This document shows, one piece after another, positions 1-9,485 of a stretch of DNA of 64,000 bases. The stretch is from Streptomyces altiplanensis. Lineage in GTDB: Bacteria > Actinomycetota > Actinomycetes > Streptomycetales > Streptomycetaceae. The stretch is taken from contig RHMC01000007.1 of NCBI GenBank assembly GCA_003719395.1, positions 21,505 through 85,504 of the forward strand. The letters are read 5' to 3'. The position numbers and the translations under genes are program-made. The first letter of the stretch is position 1. Each line of letters opens with the position of its first letter. The notes under the pieces were generated by a model. It worked only from the letters and a program-made list of their open reading frames with translations. It made no database searches and was not told the origin of the DNA.

Positions 1-85
1 CCGGGGGCCGTCCACAGGCCCCGGCAGGATCCGGGCGGGCCGTGGATCGTGAGGAGCGTTCAGCCGGAACTCCTCATGGCAGGCG

Positions 86-689
86 GTGACCACCGTGTCC
101 CTCTATCCCTACGCCCCCACTCCTCCCGCGTCCGTTCCCGGACCGGAGCCGTGCGGTGTGCCCGACTTCTCTCCGCTGCGGGTGCGCGGCGGCAGGCACC
201 GGCTGCGGCGCGCGGTGCGGCGCAGGAGGCGGGCGATGGCGGCCGGGCTCGCGATGACAGCCGCCGCGCTGGCCGCTTCGGGAGCGCGTGACGCGGGGCG
301 TACGGGCGGTGGGGCACAGACCGGGGCACAGACCGGGGCACAGGCTGAGGAGCAGGCCGGGGGCCGGGGCGCGGCAGCGCGAGCGACGGCCGGTGGAGAT
401 GGTGTCCGCGCCGGTACGGATCGCGGACGCCGCGACCGTGCGGCTGCTGCGCCGCGGAGACCGCGTCGATGTGATCGCTGCGGCGGCCGGTCCCCAGACG
501 GTGGGCGGGGAGCCGCCGGACGCTCGGGTGGTGGCTGCCGGTGCCCGTGTGGCCGAAGTGCCGAAGGTGCACGAGACCTCCGCGGGCGGGGGCGAGGGAG
601 CGCTGGTCGTTCTGTCCGTACCGCGCGCCACGGCCGCCGCACTGGCCGGTGTGGGCGCGACGTCCCGACTGGCGGTGACGGTGTGCTGA
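86..689 (+). pseudogene. SAF-domain (RcpC/CpaB-like) membrane protein, frameshifted
   Basis: The gene lies just upstream of mscL. The first reading frame (GTG at 86; an in-frame GTG at 95 fits the AGGCGG upstream better) gives a short N-terminus, an Arg-rich stretch and a hydrophobic Ala-rich segment that probably anchors the protein in the membrane. The second frame continues from about 390 with VEMVSAPVRIADAATVRLL and RGDRVDVIAA, typical of SAF/RcpC domains of Flp-pilus assembly proteins. The two frames must be joined by an indel between about 300 and 395, a stretch that holds nearly three tandem copies of a 12-bp unit (311-343) where length errors are easy. The function in Streptomyces is not established. 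Identification rests on the SAF-like segment and on the arrangement next to mscL. Confidence 0.6.
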
Positions 690-812
690 CCAGAACTGAC
701 GAGCCCTCATGTCGCTGGTCGGTGGACGGCGATTGGACAGGCCCTTCACCTGCTGACGTAGGTTTCGGAACTGTTTGCTCCGCCCCCGGTACATGCGAAA
801 AGAGGCTCATTC

Positions 813-1289
813 GTGAGCGAGGAGAAGAAGCAGAACGTTCTGGCGGGCTTCAAAGCCTTCCTGATGCGCGGCAACGTGATCGACCTGGCTGTCGCGGTGG
901 TCGTCGGCGCCGCGTTCACCAACGTCGTGAACTCGATCGTCAAGGGGGTGATCAACCCGGTGGTCGGTGCGTTCGGCACGCAGGACCTGGAGAAGTACAG
1001 CTCCTGTCTGAAGCAGCCGTGCACGCCGGACAAGAACGGCGTGATGCAGGGCATCCCGATCAACTGGGGGCTGGTTCTCAGCGCGGTCCTCAGCTTCCTG
1101 ATCACCGCGGCGGTCGTCTACTTCCTCATGGTGCTGCCCATGGCCAAGTACCTGGCGCGGCGGGCGGCACGGGACAAGGCGCAGGAAGCCACCGCGGAGG
1201 TCATGGAGGTCACCGAGATCGAACTGCTGAAGGAGATCAGGGACGCCCTGGTCGCACAGCGCGGCCCGGGCCACGGCAACGCGCCGTGA
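813..1289 (+). CDS. mscL: Large-conductance mechanosensitive channel MscL
   Basis: This 158-residue inner-membrane channel opens under membrane tension and releases solutes during hypo-osmotic shock. The N-terminal amphipathic segment and pore helix read FKAFLMRGNVIDLAVAVVVG, the second transmembrane helix is around residues 90-110, and a charged cytoplasmic helix (IELLKEIRDAL) ends the protein. The periplasmic loop contains two cysteines (SCLKQPC). The GTG start at 813 is chosen because the MscL family begins a few residues before the FKAF motif. Length and layout match actinobacterial MscL. Confidence 0.96.
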   Translation: MSEEKKQNVLAGFKAFLMRGNVIDLAVAVVVGAAFTNVVNSIVKGVINPVVGAFGTQDLEKYSSCLKQPCTPDKNGVMQGIPINWGLVLSAVLSFLITAAVVYFLMVLPMAKYLARRAARDKAQEATAEVMEVTEIELLKEIRDALVAQRGPGHGNAP

Positions 1290-1299
1290 CCCGGGTCGC

Positions 1300-1524
1300 T
1301 CAGAGGTGGTGCGGCGGCTTCTCGTCCAGGAACCGGGCGAGGTCTGCCGTGCTGCCGCCGCTGCCCGGAGGCCGCTCACCCCACCCCCGGTCCGTATCGT
1401 CCGCTGACTGCTGGTCCAGCGGATCGCCGAAGTCCAGCGCCGGCTTCGGCCGCGGCTTTCGCTCGGCCTGCTGCTCGGACGTCTGCTCCGGATCGCGCGG
1501 TCCGTGGGCGGGGGCGGTGCTCAT
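1300..1524 (-). CDS. Conserved small hydrophilic protein
   Basis: A 74-residue, charged, Pro-rich protein with no membrane segment or known domain. It contains KPALDFGDPLDQQSADDTDR and ends in DLARFLDEKPPHHL. It converges on mscL, with 10 bp between the two stops, and is divergent from the P1 peptidase. I recognise it only as a type of small protein seen in Streptomyces. The function is unknown. Confidence 0.6.
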   Translation of the reverse strand: MSTAPAHGPRDPEQTSEQQAERKPRPKPALDFGDPLDQQSADDTDRGWGERPPGSGGSTADLARFLDEKPPHHL

Positions 1525-1644
1525 GGTTCCAGGGTACGGCGGACGGACGGTTCGGCGGCCTCTGAGGCCTTTGCGGCCTCGGTGGTCCCGGCAGTCCCGG
1601 CGGCTCCGCCCTCACGAGGGCCGTCCCGTGATACGCAGGATGCC

Positions 1645-2735
1645 ATGGGACACCGGACGAGAGCGGACGCCCTGACCGATGTGGCCGGACTGCGGGTCGG
1701 CCACGCACGCGTGCCGGGCGACCGCGCGCTGAGCGGCACCACCGTCGTACTGGCGCCGAAGGGCGGGGCGGTGGCCGCCGTGGAGGTGCGGGGCGGGGCT
1801 CCGGGCACGGCGCGAGACGGACGCCCTCGACCCGCGCAACCTGGTGGAGCGCATCGACGCCGTCGTCCTGACGGGCGGCAGCGCGTACGGCCTGGACGCC
1901 GCTTCCGGGGTGATGGCCTGGCTGGAGGAGCGGGGCCGGGGGGTCCGGGTCGGGCCCGATCCGGCGCAGGTGGTGCCCGCTCGTGCCGGCCGCCTGCCTC
2001 TTCGACCTGGGGCGCGGCGGCGACTGGCGGGCCAGGCCCGGTGCCGCGACGGGACGGGCCGCCGTCGAGGAGGCCGCCCGTACGGGTATCGGGGCGCCCG
2101 TGGCGCAGGGCGGGGTGGGCGCGGGGACGGGCGCGGTCGCGGGAGCGATGAAGGGCGCGTCCGGCACGGCCTCCGTCGTACTCGGCTCGGGCATCACGGT
2201 GGGGGCGCTCGCGGTCGTCAACGCCGCGGGTTCGGCCGTCGATCCGCTGACCGGCGTCCTGTACGGCGATTGCGTACAGGGGTGGGCCGACCGCCCGGCG
2301 GCGGAGGTCCACGAGGCGGCGCAGCGCAGGCTGGCCGAAGCGCGGGAGGAGACGCGGCGGCGCTCGGTGACCCCCGTGCGTCCGGTGCTGAACACCACCC
2401 TCGCGGTCGTCGCCACCGACGCGGAACTGTCCCGGGCGCAGGCGCAGAAGCTCGCCGGGACGGCGCACGACGGTCTCGCGCGGGCCCTGCGTCCCGTACA
2501 CCTGCTCACCGACGGCGACATCGTCTTCGCCCTGGCGACGGGGGCGAGGCCGCTGCCGGCCGAATCCCCCGGATCCGGGTTCGCGGCGCACGTAGGCGCG
2601 GACGTGACCGCGCTCAACGAGGTCCTGGGGGCCGGGGCGGACGCGCTGGCCCGGGCGGTGGTGAAGGCCGTGCTGGCGGCGGAGGGGGTCGAGGGGCCCG
2701 GGGGCGTTTACCCGGCGTACCGGGATCTCTACTGA
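1645..2735 (+). pseudogene. P1 family peptidase (DmpA/aminopeptidase-type), two frameshifts
   Basis: Members of this family (MEROPS P1/S58) are Ntn-type self-processing aminopeptidases. Three consecutive frames each carry a piece: LTDVAGLRVGHARVPG and the GTTVVL strand (from ATG 1645), then NLVERIDAVVLTGGSAYGLD and GVMAWLEERG (about 1811-1960), then GIGAPVAQGGVGAGTGAVAG through to PAYRDLY (to 2735). The first shift is near 1810, where one extra G would explain it; the second is near 1965. The GVGAGTG segment and the later NTTLAVVATDAEL match the alpha/beta processing region of the family. The full-length product would be about 360 residues, normal for the family. Confidence 0.8.
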
Positions 2736-2889
2736 CGGACTGACGGACTGACACGGCGAGCCGGCCGGCCGGAAGGACGGGAACCGTACTTGCTCCTCCT
2801 TCGTTTTCCCCAACCCGGCGACGTTGTCAGACCCAGGGGCTACGTTGAGCACTCGGCAAGTGACAAGCGGCGACGGCCTGGAGAGACCC

Positions 2890-3681
2890 TTGAGCGATCC
2901 GTACGAGACAACCGAGGAGCACCTCGAGCGACTCCTGGGGCGCGCACTCAACTCGTTCGACCTGCCCGACACGACCGTGGAGCGGCTCGAATCCGCGCTG
3001 GCCCACAGCACGTCCCTGCACTCCTCGCACCACAGCGCGGGGCTGCACCGCGAGACGTTCAAGCACGCGTTCCTGCTCTCCGACGGCAGCTCCCTCGTCC
3101 TGTGGGAGCTGGCGCACAACGCGACCCGCGACGGCGCCACGCAGCACGAGCTGTACACGGAGGCGGACGGGGTCCGGCTGGCCGTGTCCCGGCTGCCTCG
3201 CCCGGGCGGTACGGGTGCCTCCGGCTTCCCCGGCGGGGACGGCGCCACGGGGCTGGACGCGGGCTGCCCCGACCGCGATCCGGATACCGACCTGGACGCC
3301 GACCTCGAAATCCTTGCCGCCCTCATGGCCGTGCGACCGCCCGCCCGCCGCATCTTCATCCCGGACAACTCCGCCGACCACGCGCGCCGTGTGCTCCGCC
3401 GCGCCGAGAACGCCGGCCGCCCGGGGCGGGACACCGCGCTGCGCCTGAGCGACGCCGTCGCCCACCAGATCACCCAGGCCTTCGGCCGCCAGTGCAGCGT
3501 GGAGGGCCGGGACGCCGGGTTCACGCTGTACGAGCACGCGTTCCTGCTGCGCGACGGCAGCGAGGTGAGTCTGTGGGAGGTCGAGCACACGGCTACGCCG
3601 GACGGCCGTCACATGTGCGAGGTGTACGAGACGGAGCGCACCGCGCGTGAGGCGATGGAGCTCCGCGCGCGGGTGCGCTGA
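2890..3681 (+). CDS. DUF6227 family protein
   Basis: A soluble protein of about 263 residues with two related halves, each with a stretch of the type HEHAFLLRDGSEVSLWEVEH (first half HAFLLSDGSSLVLWELAH), so it is an internal duplication. The linker holds a Gly/Asp-rich stretch. TTG at 2890 is preferred because GGAGAG sits five bases upstream; upstream in-frame TTGs at 2824 and 2845 lack this. I recognise the family as DUF6227, found in Streptomyces, with no known function. It converges on the fructose PTS operon. Confidence 0.75.
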   Translation: MSDPYETTEEHLERLLGRALNSFDLPDTTVERLESALAHSTSLHSSHHSAGLHRETFKHAFLLSDGSSLVLWELAHNATRDGATQHELYTEADGVRLAVSRLPRPGGTGASGFPGGDGATGLDAGCPDRDPDTDLDADLEILAALMAVRPPARRIFIPDNSADHARRVLRRAENAGRPGRDTALRLSDAVAHQITQAFGRQCSVEGRDAGFTLYEHAFLLRDGSEVSLWEVEHTATPDGRHMCEVYETERTAREAMELRARVR

Positions 3682-3760
3682 CCGGGCCGTCGCGCCACCG
3701 GGTCGTAGCGCCACGAGGCCGTAGCACCACAAGGCCGTAGCGCCGCCGGACCGCAGCGCC
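3681..3760. repeat. Five tandem copies of a 16-bp unit
   Basis: Units of the type CGGGTCGTAGCGCCAC follow one another five times with 2-4 differences between neighbours, starting at the stop codon of the DUF6227 gene and ending at the terminator hairpin. No coding role is visible. Confidence 0.8.
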
Positions 3761-3762
3761 GC

Positions 3763-3790
3763 CGGGCCCGCGTCGTCCTGTGCGGGCCCG
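3763..3790. terminator. Bidirectional terminator hairpin
   Basis: A perfect 9-bp inverted repeat (CGGGCCCGC / GCGGGCCCG) with a 10-nt loop lies between two convergent transcription units. There is no U-tract, which is usual for Streptomyces terminators. Confidence 0.65.
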
Positions 3791-3819
3791 GCGTGCGCCG
3801 GCTGGGCGGCAGCCGTGCG

Positions 3820-5970
3820 TCAGGCGGCTACTGCCACCTTGGCGTCGTCGGTCTCCGTGGCCACGTCCCCGGCCTTCGCCGGCCCTGCCGTCTTCCGCAG
3901 TCCCTTGAGGAGGACGACCAGACCCGTGCTGACCGCCGTACCGGCCAGGACGGCTACCAGGTAGAGGAACGGGTTGCCGATCAGCGGGATCACGAAGACG
4001 CCTCCGTGCGGGGCCCGCAGCGTGCACTCGAAGGCCATCGACAGGGCACCGGTGACCGCGCCGCCCGCCATCGCCGACGGGATCACGCGCAGCGGGTCGG
4101 CCGCGGCGAACGGAATCGCGCCCTCGGTGATGAACGACGCGCCCAGCACCCAGGCCGCCTTGCCGTTCTCGCGCTCGGTCTTGGTGAAGAGCCGGCCGCG
4201 CACGGTCGTGGCCAGGGCCATCGCCAGCGGCGGGACCATGCCCGCGGCCATGACGGCGGCCATGACCTTGAGGCTGCCCTCGTTGGGGTTGGCGAGACCG
4301 CCGACGGCGAAGGCGTACGCGACCTTGTTGAGCGGGCCGCCCAGGTCGAAGCACATCATCAGGCCGAGGATGACGCCGAGGATGATCGCGTTGGCACCGG
4401 AGAGGCCGGACAGCCAGTCGGTGAGCCCGCTCTGGAGCTTCGCGATCGGCTCGCCGACCACCAGGAACATCAGGAAGCCGACGACGGCGGAGGAGATCAG
4501 GGGGATCACCACCACCGGCATGATGCCGCGGAGGGGGGCGGGGACCTTGAGCTTCTGGATCGCCATCACCACCGCGCCGGCGAGGAGACCGGCGACCAGG
4601 CCGCCGAGGAAGCCGGCGTCGATGGCGACGGCGATCGCGCCGCCGACGAAGCCGGGGACGAGTCCTGGCCTGTCGGCCATTCCGTACGCGATGTAGCCGG
4701 CCAGGACGGGCACCAGGAAGCCGAAGGCGAGGCCGCCGATCTGGAACATCAGGGCGGCCCAGCTGGTGGTGTCCGTCCAGGCGAAGTGCTCGATGACGGA
4801 AGGGGCCTTGTTGATCTCGTAGCCGCCGATGGCGAAGCCCAAGGCGATGAGCAGGCCGCCCGCGGCGACGAACGGCACCATGTAACTGACGCCGGACATG
4901 AGCCACTTGCGGAGCTTCGTCCCGTAGCCTTCGCCCGGCCCGCCCGTTTCCTCGACCGGGGAGCCCTTGGCCGCGGACGAGGTGACCTCGCCGCGTGCGG
5001 CCTTGGCGCGCACTTCCGCGATGAGCTCGGCGGGGCGGTTGATGCCGGCCTTGACGTTCACGTCGACCGTCGGCTTGCCCGCGAAGCGCTCCTTTTCCCG
5101 TACGGGCACGTCGTGGGCGAAGATCACGCCGTCCGCGGCGGCGATCACGGCGGGGTCCAGACGCGTGAAACCGGCGGAGCCCTGGGTCTCCACGGTCAGT
5201 TCCGTATCGGCGTTGTTTCCTGCCTGTTCGAGTGCTTCGGCAGCCATGTAGGTGTGCGCGATGCCGGTGGGGCAGGAGGTGACGGCGACGATCTTGAACG
5301 GTGCGGTGCCCTCAGGGGCGGTGCCTTCGGAGGCGGGTGCTTCGGAGGCGGGAGCCTCGGAGGCGGGTGCTTCGGGGTCGGTGCCGTGCCGGGGCGTCTC
5401 CTCGGGTGCCGAACGTTCGGGTACGGGGATTTCTTCGGGCTCGCTTGCGTTCGACGCCCTGCGGGGAGCGCCCCGGCACGTCCCCTCCCGGCACCTCGGT
5501 GTGCGAGGCGGTGCGAGGGGTGCCCTGCGGGGCGTCGCCGCGGATCAGGGCCGCCGCCGACGCCGGGTCCCCGGCCGCGCGGAGGGCGCGGTGAAGACGG
5601 CGTCCATCAGGTGGCGGGCCAGGCTGGAGAGGATCGTCAGGTGCGCGTCGTCCGCGCCTGCCGGGGCCGCGATGAGGAAGATGAGGTCGGCCGGGCCGTC
5701 CGGGGCGCCGAAGTCGACACCGCGTGCGCTGCGCCCGAAGGCGAGCGTCGGCTCGGTGACGTGTTCGCTGCGGCAGTGCGGGATGCCGATGCCGCCGTCC
5801 AGGCCGGTCGGCATCTGCGCCTCGCGCGCCGCGACGTCGGCGAGGAAGCCGTCGAGGCCGGTCACGCGGCCGAGCGCCACCATGCGTTCGGCGAGCGCGC
5901 GCGCCGCCTCTTCCTTCGTGCCGGCGGCCAGGTCGAGGTCGACCAGGTCCGCGGTGATCATCTGGCTCAT
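3820..5970 (-). pseudogene. fruA: Fructose PTS permease EIIABC (FruA), two frameshifts
   Basis: This is the membrane permease that imports fructose and phosphorylates it to fructose 1-phosphate. Domain order is IIA (from ATG 5970; phospho-His in GIGIPHCRSEH), a Pro/Ala/Glu-rich linker containing EAPASEAPASEAPASE, IIB (active Cys in VTSCPTGIAHTYMAAE) and the multi-helix IIC ending DDAKVAVAA. The frame is lost near 5587 (a missing G after FTA would restore it) and regained within the linker between about 5450 and 5500, so IIA and IIB-IIC sit in the same frame with a shifted middle. Corrected length is about 715 residues. AGGAG precedes the start; the gene follows fruK by 34 bp. Confidence 0.85.
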
Positions 5971-6004
5971 CGCGGGCTCCTACGGGAATACGGGGGTATG
6001 CGGA

Positions 6005-6960
6005 TCACGCGGCCGGCTCCGCCAGCGCGCGGTCCAGGGGGACGTCGGCCGTCACGGCGACCGAGGAGGGGTTCAGGTCGGCCGGTGCCGGCATGACGCT
6101 GCCGGGCAGCTGGACGGCTGCCGCGCCGTGTGCGGCTGCTGAGGCCAGGGCCTCGGGGCCCTCGCCGCCCGCCGTCAGGAAGCCGGCGAGCGAGGCGTCG
6201 CCCGCGCCGACATTGCTGCGTACGAGGGTGACCTTCGCGGTGGCGTAGTACGTGCCCTCTTCACCGACCAGCAGTTGTCCGTCGGCCCCGAGGCTGGCGA
6301 GTACCGTGCGCGCCCCCGCGTCGCGGAGTTCCCGCGCCGCCTTCAGCGCGTCGCCGACCGTCTGGCCAGGGGGCGGCCGACGGCCTGGGCGAGTTCTTCG
6401 GCGTTGGGCTTGACCACGTCCGGGCGTTCGCGGAGTGCCGCGAGGAGGGACGGGCCCGAGGTGTCGAGTGCGATGCGGGCGCCCGCATCGTGCGCGCGGG
6501 CCACCAGTTCGGCGTACCACTCGGGGGCGAGGCCGCGCGGCAGGCTGCCGCAGCAGGCGATCCAGTCGGCGCCGGCCGAGTGCGTGCGTACGGTCTCCAG
6601 GAGCGACTCGGAGTCGGTGGCGGAGAGTTCGGGGCCCGGTGCGTTGATCTTGGTGAGGGTGCCGTCCGGCTCCACGAGTGTGATGTTGGAGCGGGTGTCG
6701 CCCGTCGCTTCGAACGGCACGACCTCGATCCCCTCCGCGCCGAGGAGTTCGGCGACGAGCGCGCCCGGCGCCCCGCCCAGCGGCATGACGGCGAGGGTGC
6801 GGTGTCCGGCCGCGGCCACGGCGCGCGAGACGTTGACGCCCTTGCCGCCCGGGTCCATCCGGTCGGCGGTGGCGCGCAGCACCTCACCCCGCTGGAGGAC
6901 GGGGACTTCGTACGTCCGGTCGAGGCTGGGGTTGGGGGTGATGGTGAGGATCATGGGCAC
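6005..6960 (-). pseudogene. fruK: 1-phosphofructokinase (FruK), frameshifted
   Basis: A PfkB-family kinase converting fructose 1-phosphate to fructose 1,6-bisphosphate, the next step after FruA. The N-terminal part has the LTITPNPSLDRTYEV start and the GGKGVNVSRA substrate motif; the C-terminal part has the SNVGAGDASLAGFL anion-hole/catalytic-Asp motif. The two parts are in different frames, with an indel near 6365-6380 after EELAQAVGRPL. GTG 6960 has AGGA seven bases upstream; ATG 6954 is the alternative. It begins seven bases beyond the regulator's stop, so the three genes form one operon. Confidence 0.85.
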
Positions 6961-6966
6961 TCGTTC

Positions 6967-7726
6967 CTAAACACACTGCACTTCGGTGCCGCCGGCCTCG
7001 ATGGCGGCGGCGTCTTCGGGGCTCAGACCGGCGTCGGTGATGAGCAGGTCCACGTCGGTCAGGTCGCCGAAGCGGGCGAAGTGCTCCTGTCCGTGCTTGG
7101 CGGAGTCGGCCAGCAGGACGACCCGGCGGGCGCCGCGACGACCGCGCGCTTCACGGCCGCCTCGGCGAGGTCGGGGGTGGTGAGGCCTCCGTCGGGCGAG
7201 AAGCCGTTGGTGGCGAGGAAGGCGACGTCGGCGCGGATCTCGCCGTACGCACGCAGCGCCCAGGCGTCGACGGCGGCGCGCGTACGGTGGCGGACCCGCC
7301 CTCCGACGAGGTGCAGGTCGATGCCGGGATGGTCGGCGAGGCGGGCGGCGACGGGCAGCGCGTGGGTGACGACGGTGAACCCGCACTCCAGCGGTACGTC
7401 GGCGGCGAGGCGGGCGACCGTCGAGCCGGCGTCGAGGATGACGCTGCCGTCGTCGGCAGTTCGGCGAGGGCCGCCCGTGCGATGCGGTCCTTCTCGTCGG
7501 CGGCGGTGGACTCGCGCTCGGCGAGGTCCGGCTCGAAGCCGAGGCGGCCTGCGGGGATCGCGCCGCCGTGCACCCGCCGGAGGAGACCCGCGCGGTCCAG
7601 GGACTTGAGGTCGCGGCGGACGGTCTCGGCGGTGACCTGGAAGGTCTCGGCGAGAGAGAGCACGTCCACCCGCCCGCTCTCGCGGGCGAGGCGCAGGATC
7701 TCCTGCTGGCGCTCCGGTGCGTACAT
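6967..7726 (-). pseudogene. DeoR/GlpR-family regulator of the fructose operon, two frameshifts
   Basis: The N-terminal winged helix reads RQQEILRLARESGRVDVLSL and VTAETVRRDLKSLDRAGLL (GGAIP follows), as in DeoR/GlpR proteins. The sugar-phosphate-sensing domain is split over two more frames: SVILDAGSTVARLAADVP to LTTPDLAEAAVKRAVVAA, then RRVVLLADSAKHGQ to the end. Shifts lie near 7455 (a lost G after ELP would explain it) and near 7135. Heading a deoR-fruK-fruA operon, it most likely senses fructose 1-phosphate and represses the operon, by analogy with FruR of other actinobacteria. Confidence 0.8.
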
Positions 7727-7743
7727 GTGGGGTTACATCCGTT

Positions 7744-7815
7744 CGATGCCCGAACCTGTGGTTTCTCCCGCAGAATACGACCAGGTTTCGCTAATGTAAA
7801 CAGACTCGGGCATCG
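7744..7815. promoter_or_regulatory. Paired inverted motifs upstream of the fructose operon
   Basis: CGATGCCCGA (7744-7753) recurs as its exact reverse complement TCGGGCATCG (7806-7815). Both sit between the regulator's start codon and the next gene. A TATTCT (minus strand, about 7776-7771) could be the -10. They are candidate operators for the DeoR-type protein. Confidence 0.4.
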
Positions 7816-7841
7816 GACGGACATATTCGGGCCCAAACAAA

Positions 7842-7875
7842 GACGACGCCCGTGTCGGGAGACACGGGCGCCGTC
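7842..7875. terminator. Terminator downstream of the MFS gene
   Basis: A 15-bp stem with one mismatch (GACGACGCCCGTGTC / GACACGGGCGCCGTC) and a GGGA loop, just beyond the stop of the leftward MFS transporter gene. Confidence 0.7.
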
Positions 7876-7890
7876 GGTCGCAGTCGTGGA

Positions 7891-9423
7891 TCAGGGGGTG
7901 AGCACCGGCTCCTTCACCCGGGGGGTTTCCGGGGCCGCGGCCGCCGCGCCTTCGATCCCCGCCCGCGGCCGCGCCGGCAGCGCGAACATCAGGCAGAAGA
8001 TGGCCACCAGCACCGCGGTCGCCCACCACAGCGCGTTCTGGAACGCGTCGACGAAGGCCATGCCGACGGTGTTCGGCGTCAGGTGGTCGTCCATGACACC
8101 GAAGAAGACGACCGACACCAGGCCGAGGCCCAGCGCGTTGCCCATCTGCTGCACCGTGTTGATCAGGCCGGAGGCCGAACCGGCGTGCTCACGCGGCACC
8201 TCGGACAGCACCGCGTCCGTCAGCGGCGCCACGATCAGGCCCATGCCGAGCCCCATCACGACGAGCGGCAGTGCCATCTGCCAGGGGTGGATGGCCGTGC
8301 CGTACCGGTCGGCCTCCCAGATGTAGAGCAGCAGCCCGGCCACCATCGTCAGCGCGCCCGCCTGGAGGACCTTCCTGCCGAAGCGCGGGACCAGCTTCTG
8401 CACGGAGATGCCCGCGGCGAGTGAGACCGCTATGGAGAACGGGATGCCCGTCGTGCCGGCGCGCAGCGCGCTCCAGCCGAGGCCCATCTGCATGTAGAGC
8501 GTCCAGACCAGGAAGAAGATGCCCAGTGCCACGCCGAAGGTCAGCTGCACCGCGATGCCTGCGGCGAAGCTCTTGACCCTGAAGAGGGAGAGTTCGACCA
8601 GGGGCGAGCCGTCCTTGCGGGTCTTGTGGCGCTCGTACGCGACGAAGAGGGCGAAGACGGCGAGGCTGCCGATCATGGCGAGGTGGCCCCACAGCGGCCA
8701 GCCCAGCTCCTCGCCGCGGATGAGCGGGTAGATCAGCATGAGGAGGCCGAGGGTCGCGAGCGCTACGCCGATCAGGTCGAGGCGCAGCGCCTTGGGGGCC
8801 TTGGACTCGCCGATGAAGCGGACGCCCAGGAGCAGTCCCACGATGCCGACGGGCAGGTTGATGAGGAAGATCGGCCGCCACTCCAGGCCGAACAGGTTCC
8901 ACTCGGTGAGCAGCGCGCCCAGCATCGGGCCCGACACGGCGCCCAGGCCGACGATCGCGCCGAAGAGGCCGAAGACCTTGCCGCGCTCGTGCGCGGGGAA
9001 GGTGGCGTGGACGATCGACAGGACCTGCGGCACCATGAGCGCCGCCATCCCGCCCTGGAGGATGCGGGAGGCCACGAGCATCTCCGGGCCGGTGGCGAAA
9101 CCGCAGAGCGCGGAGGCGAGCGTGAAGCCGGAGATGCCGATCAGGAAGAGCCGCTTGCGGCCGTAGATGTCGCCCAGCCTGCCGCCGGTGATCAGCCCGG
9201 CGGCGAAGGCCAGGGCGTACCCCGCGGTGATCCACTGGATCGCGCCGAAGGTGGCGCCCAGGTCCTGCCGGATGCTCGGGACCGCGATGTTGACGATCGT
9301 GACGTCGACCAGGTCCATGAAGGCGGCGGTCATCACGATGGCGAGCGCGAACCACCGGCGGCGGTCGGGCGTGCTCGTCCCGGTCCCGTCCGTCTGCTCG
9401 GACTGCAGGGGTGTGGAAGTCAT
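7891..9423 (-). CDS. MFS drug-exporter, DHA2 (EmrB/QacA) family
   Basis: An intact 510-residue proton-driven exporter with about 14 transmembrane helices. Motif A is seen as GGRLGDIYGRKR, motif C as GLGAVSGPMLGALL, and helix 1 carries MDLVDVTIVNIAVPSI, typical of DHA2 drug exporters. ATG 9423 is used because residues upstream are not family-like. The gene is divergent from the WYL regulator with a 62-bp gap, so that regulator may control it. The substrate cannot be told from sequence. Confidence 0.9.
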   Translation of the reverse strand: MTSTPLQSEQTDGTGTSTPDRRRWFALAIVMTAAFMDLVDVTIVNIAVPSIRQDLGATFGAIQWITAGYALAFAAGLITGGRLGDIYGRKRLFLIGISGFTLASALCGFATGPEMLVASRILQGGMAALMVPQVLSIVHATFPAHERGKVFGLFGAIVGLGAVSGPMLGALLTEWNLFGLEWRPIFLINLPVGIVGLLLGVRFIGESKAPKALRLDLIGVALATLGLLMLIYPLIRGEELGWPLWGHLAMIGSLAVFALFVAYERHKTRKDGSPLVELSLFRVKSFAAGIAVQLTFGVALGIFFLVWTLYMQMGLGWSALRAGTTGIPFSIAVSLAAGISVQKLVPRFGRKVLQAGALTMVAGLLLYIWEADRYGTAIHPWQMALPLVVMGLGMGLIVAPLTDAVLSEVPREHAGSASGLINTVQQMGNALGLGLVSVVFFGVMDDHLTPNTVGMAFVDAFQNALWWATAVLVAIFCLMFALPARPRAGIEGAAAAAPETPRVKEPVLTP

Positions 9424-9485
9424 ACGAGCGAGACTAGGCCGGATGTAGGACAGGTTGTGTCCCACTGGAACGGCATCCTGAAGGT

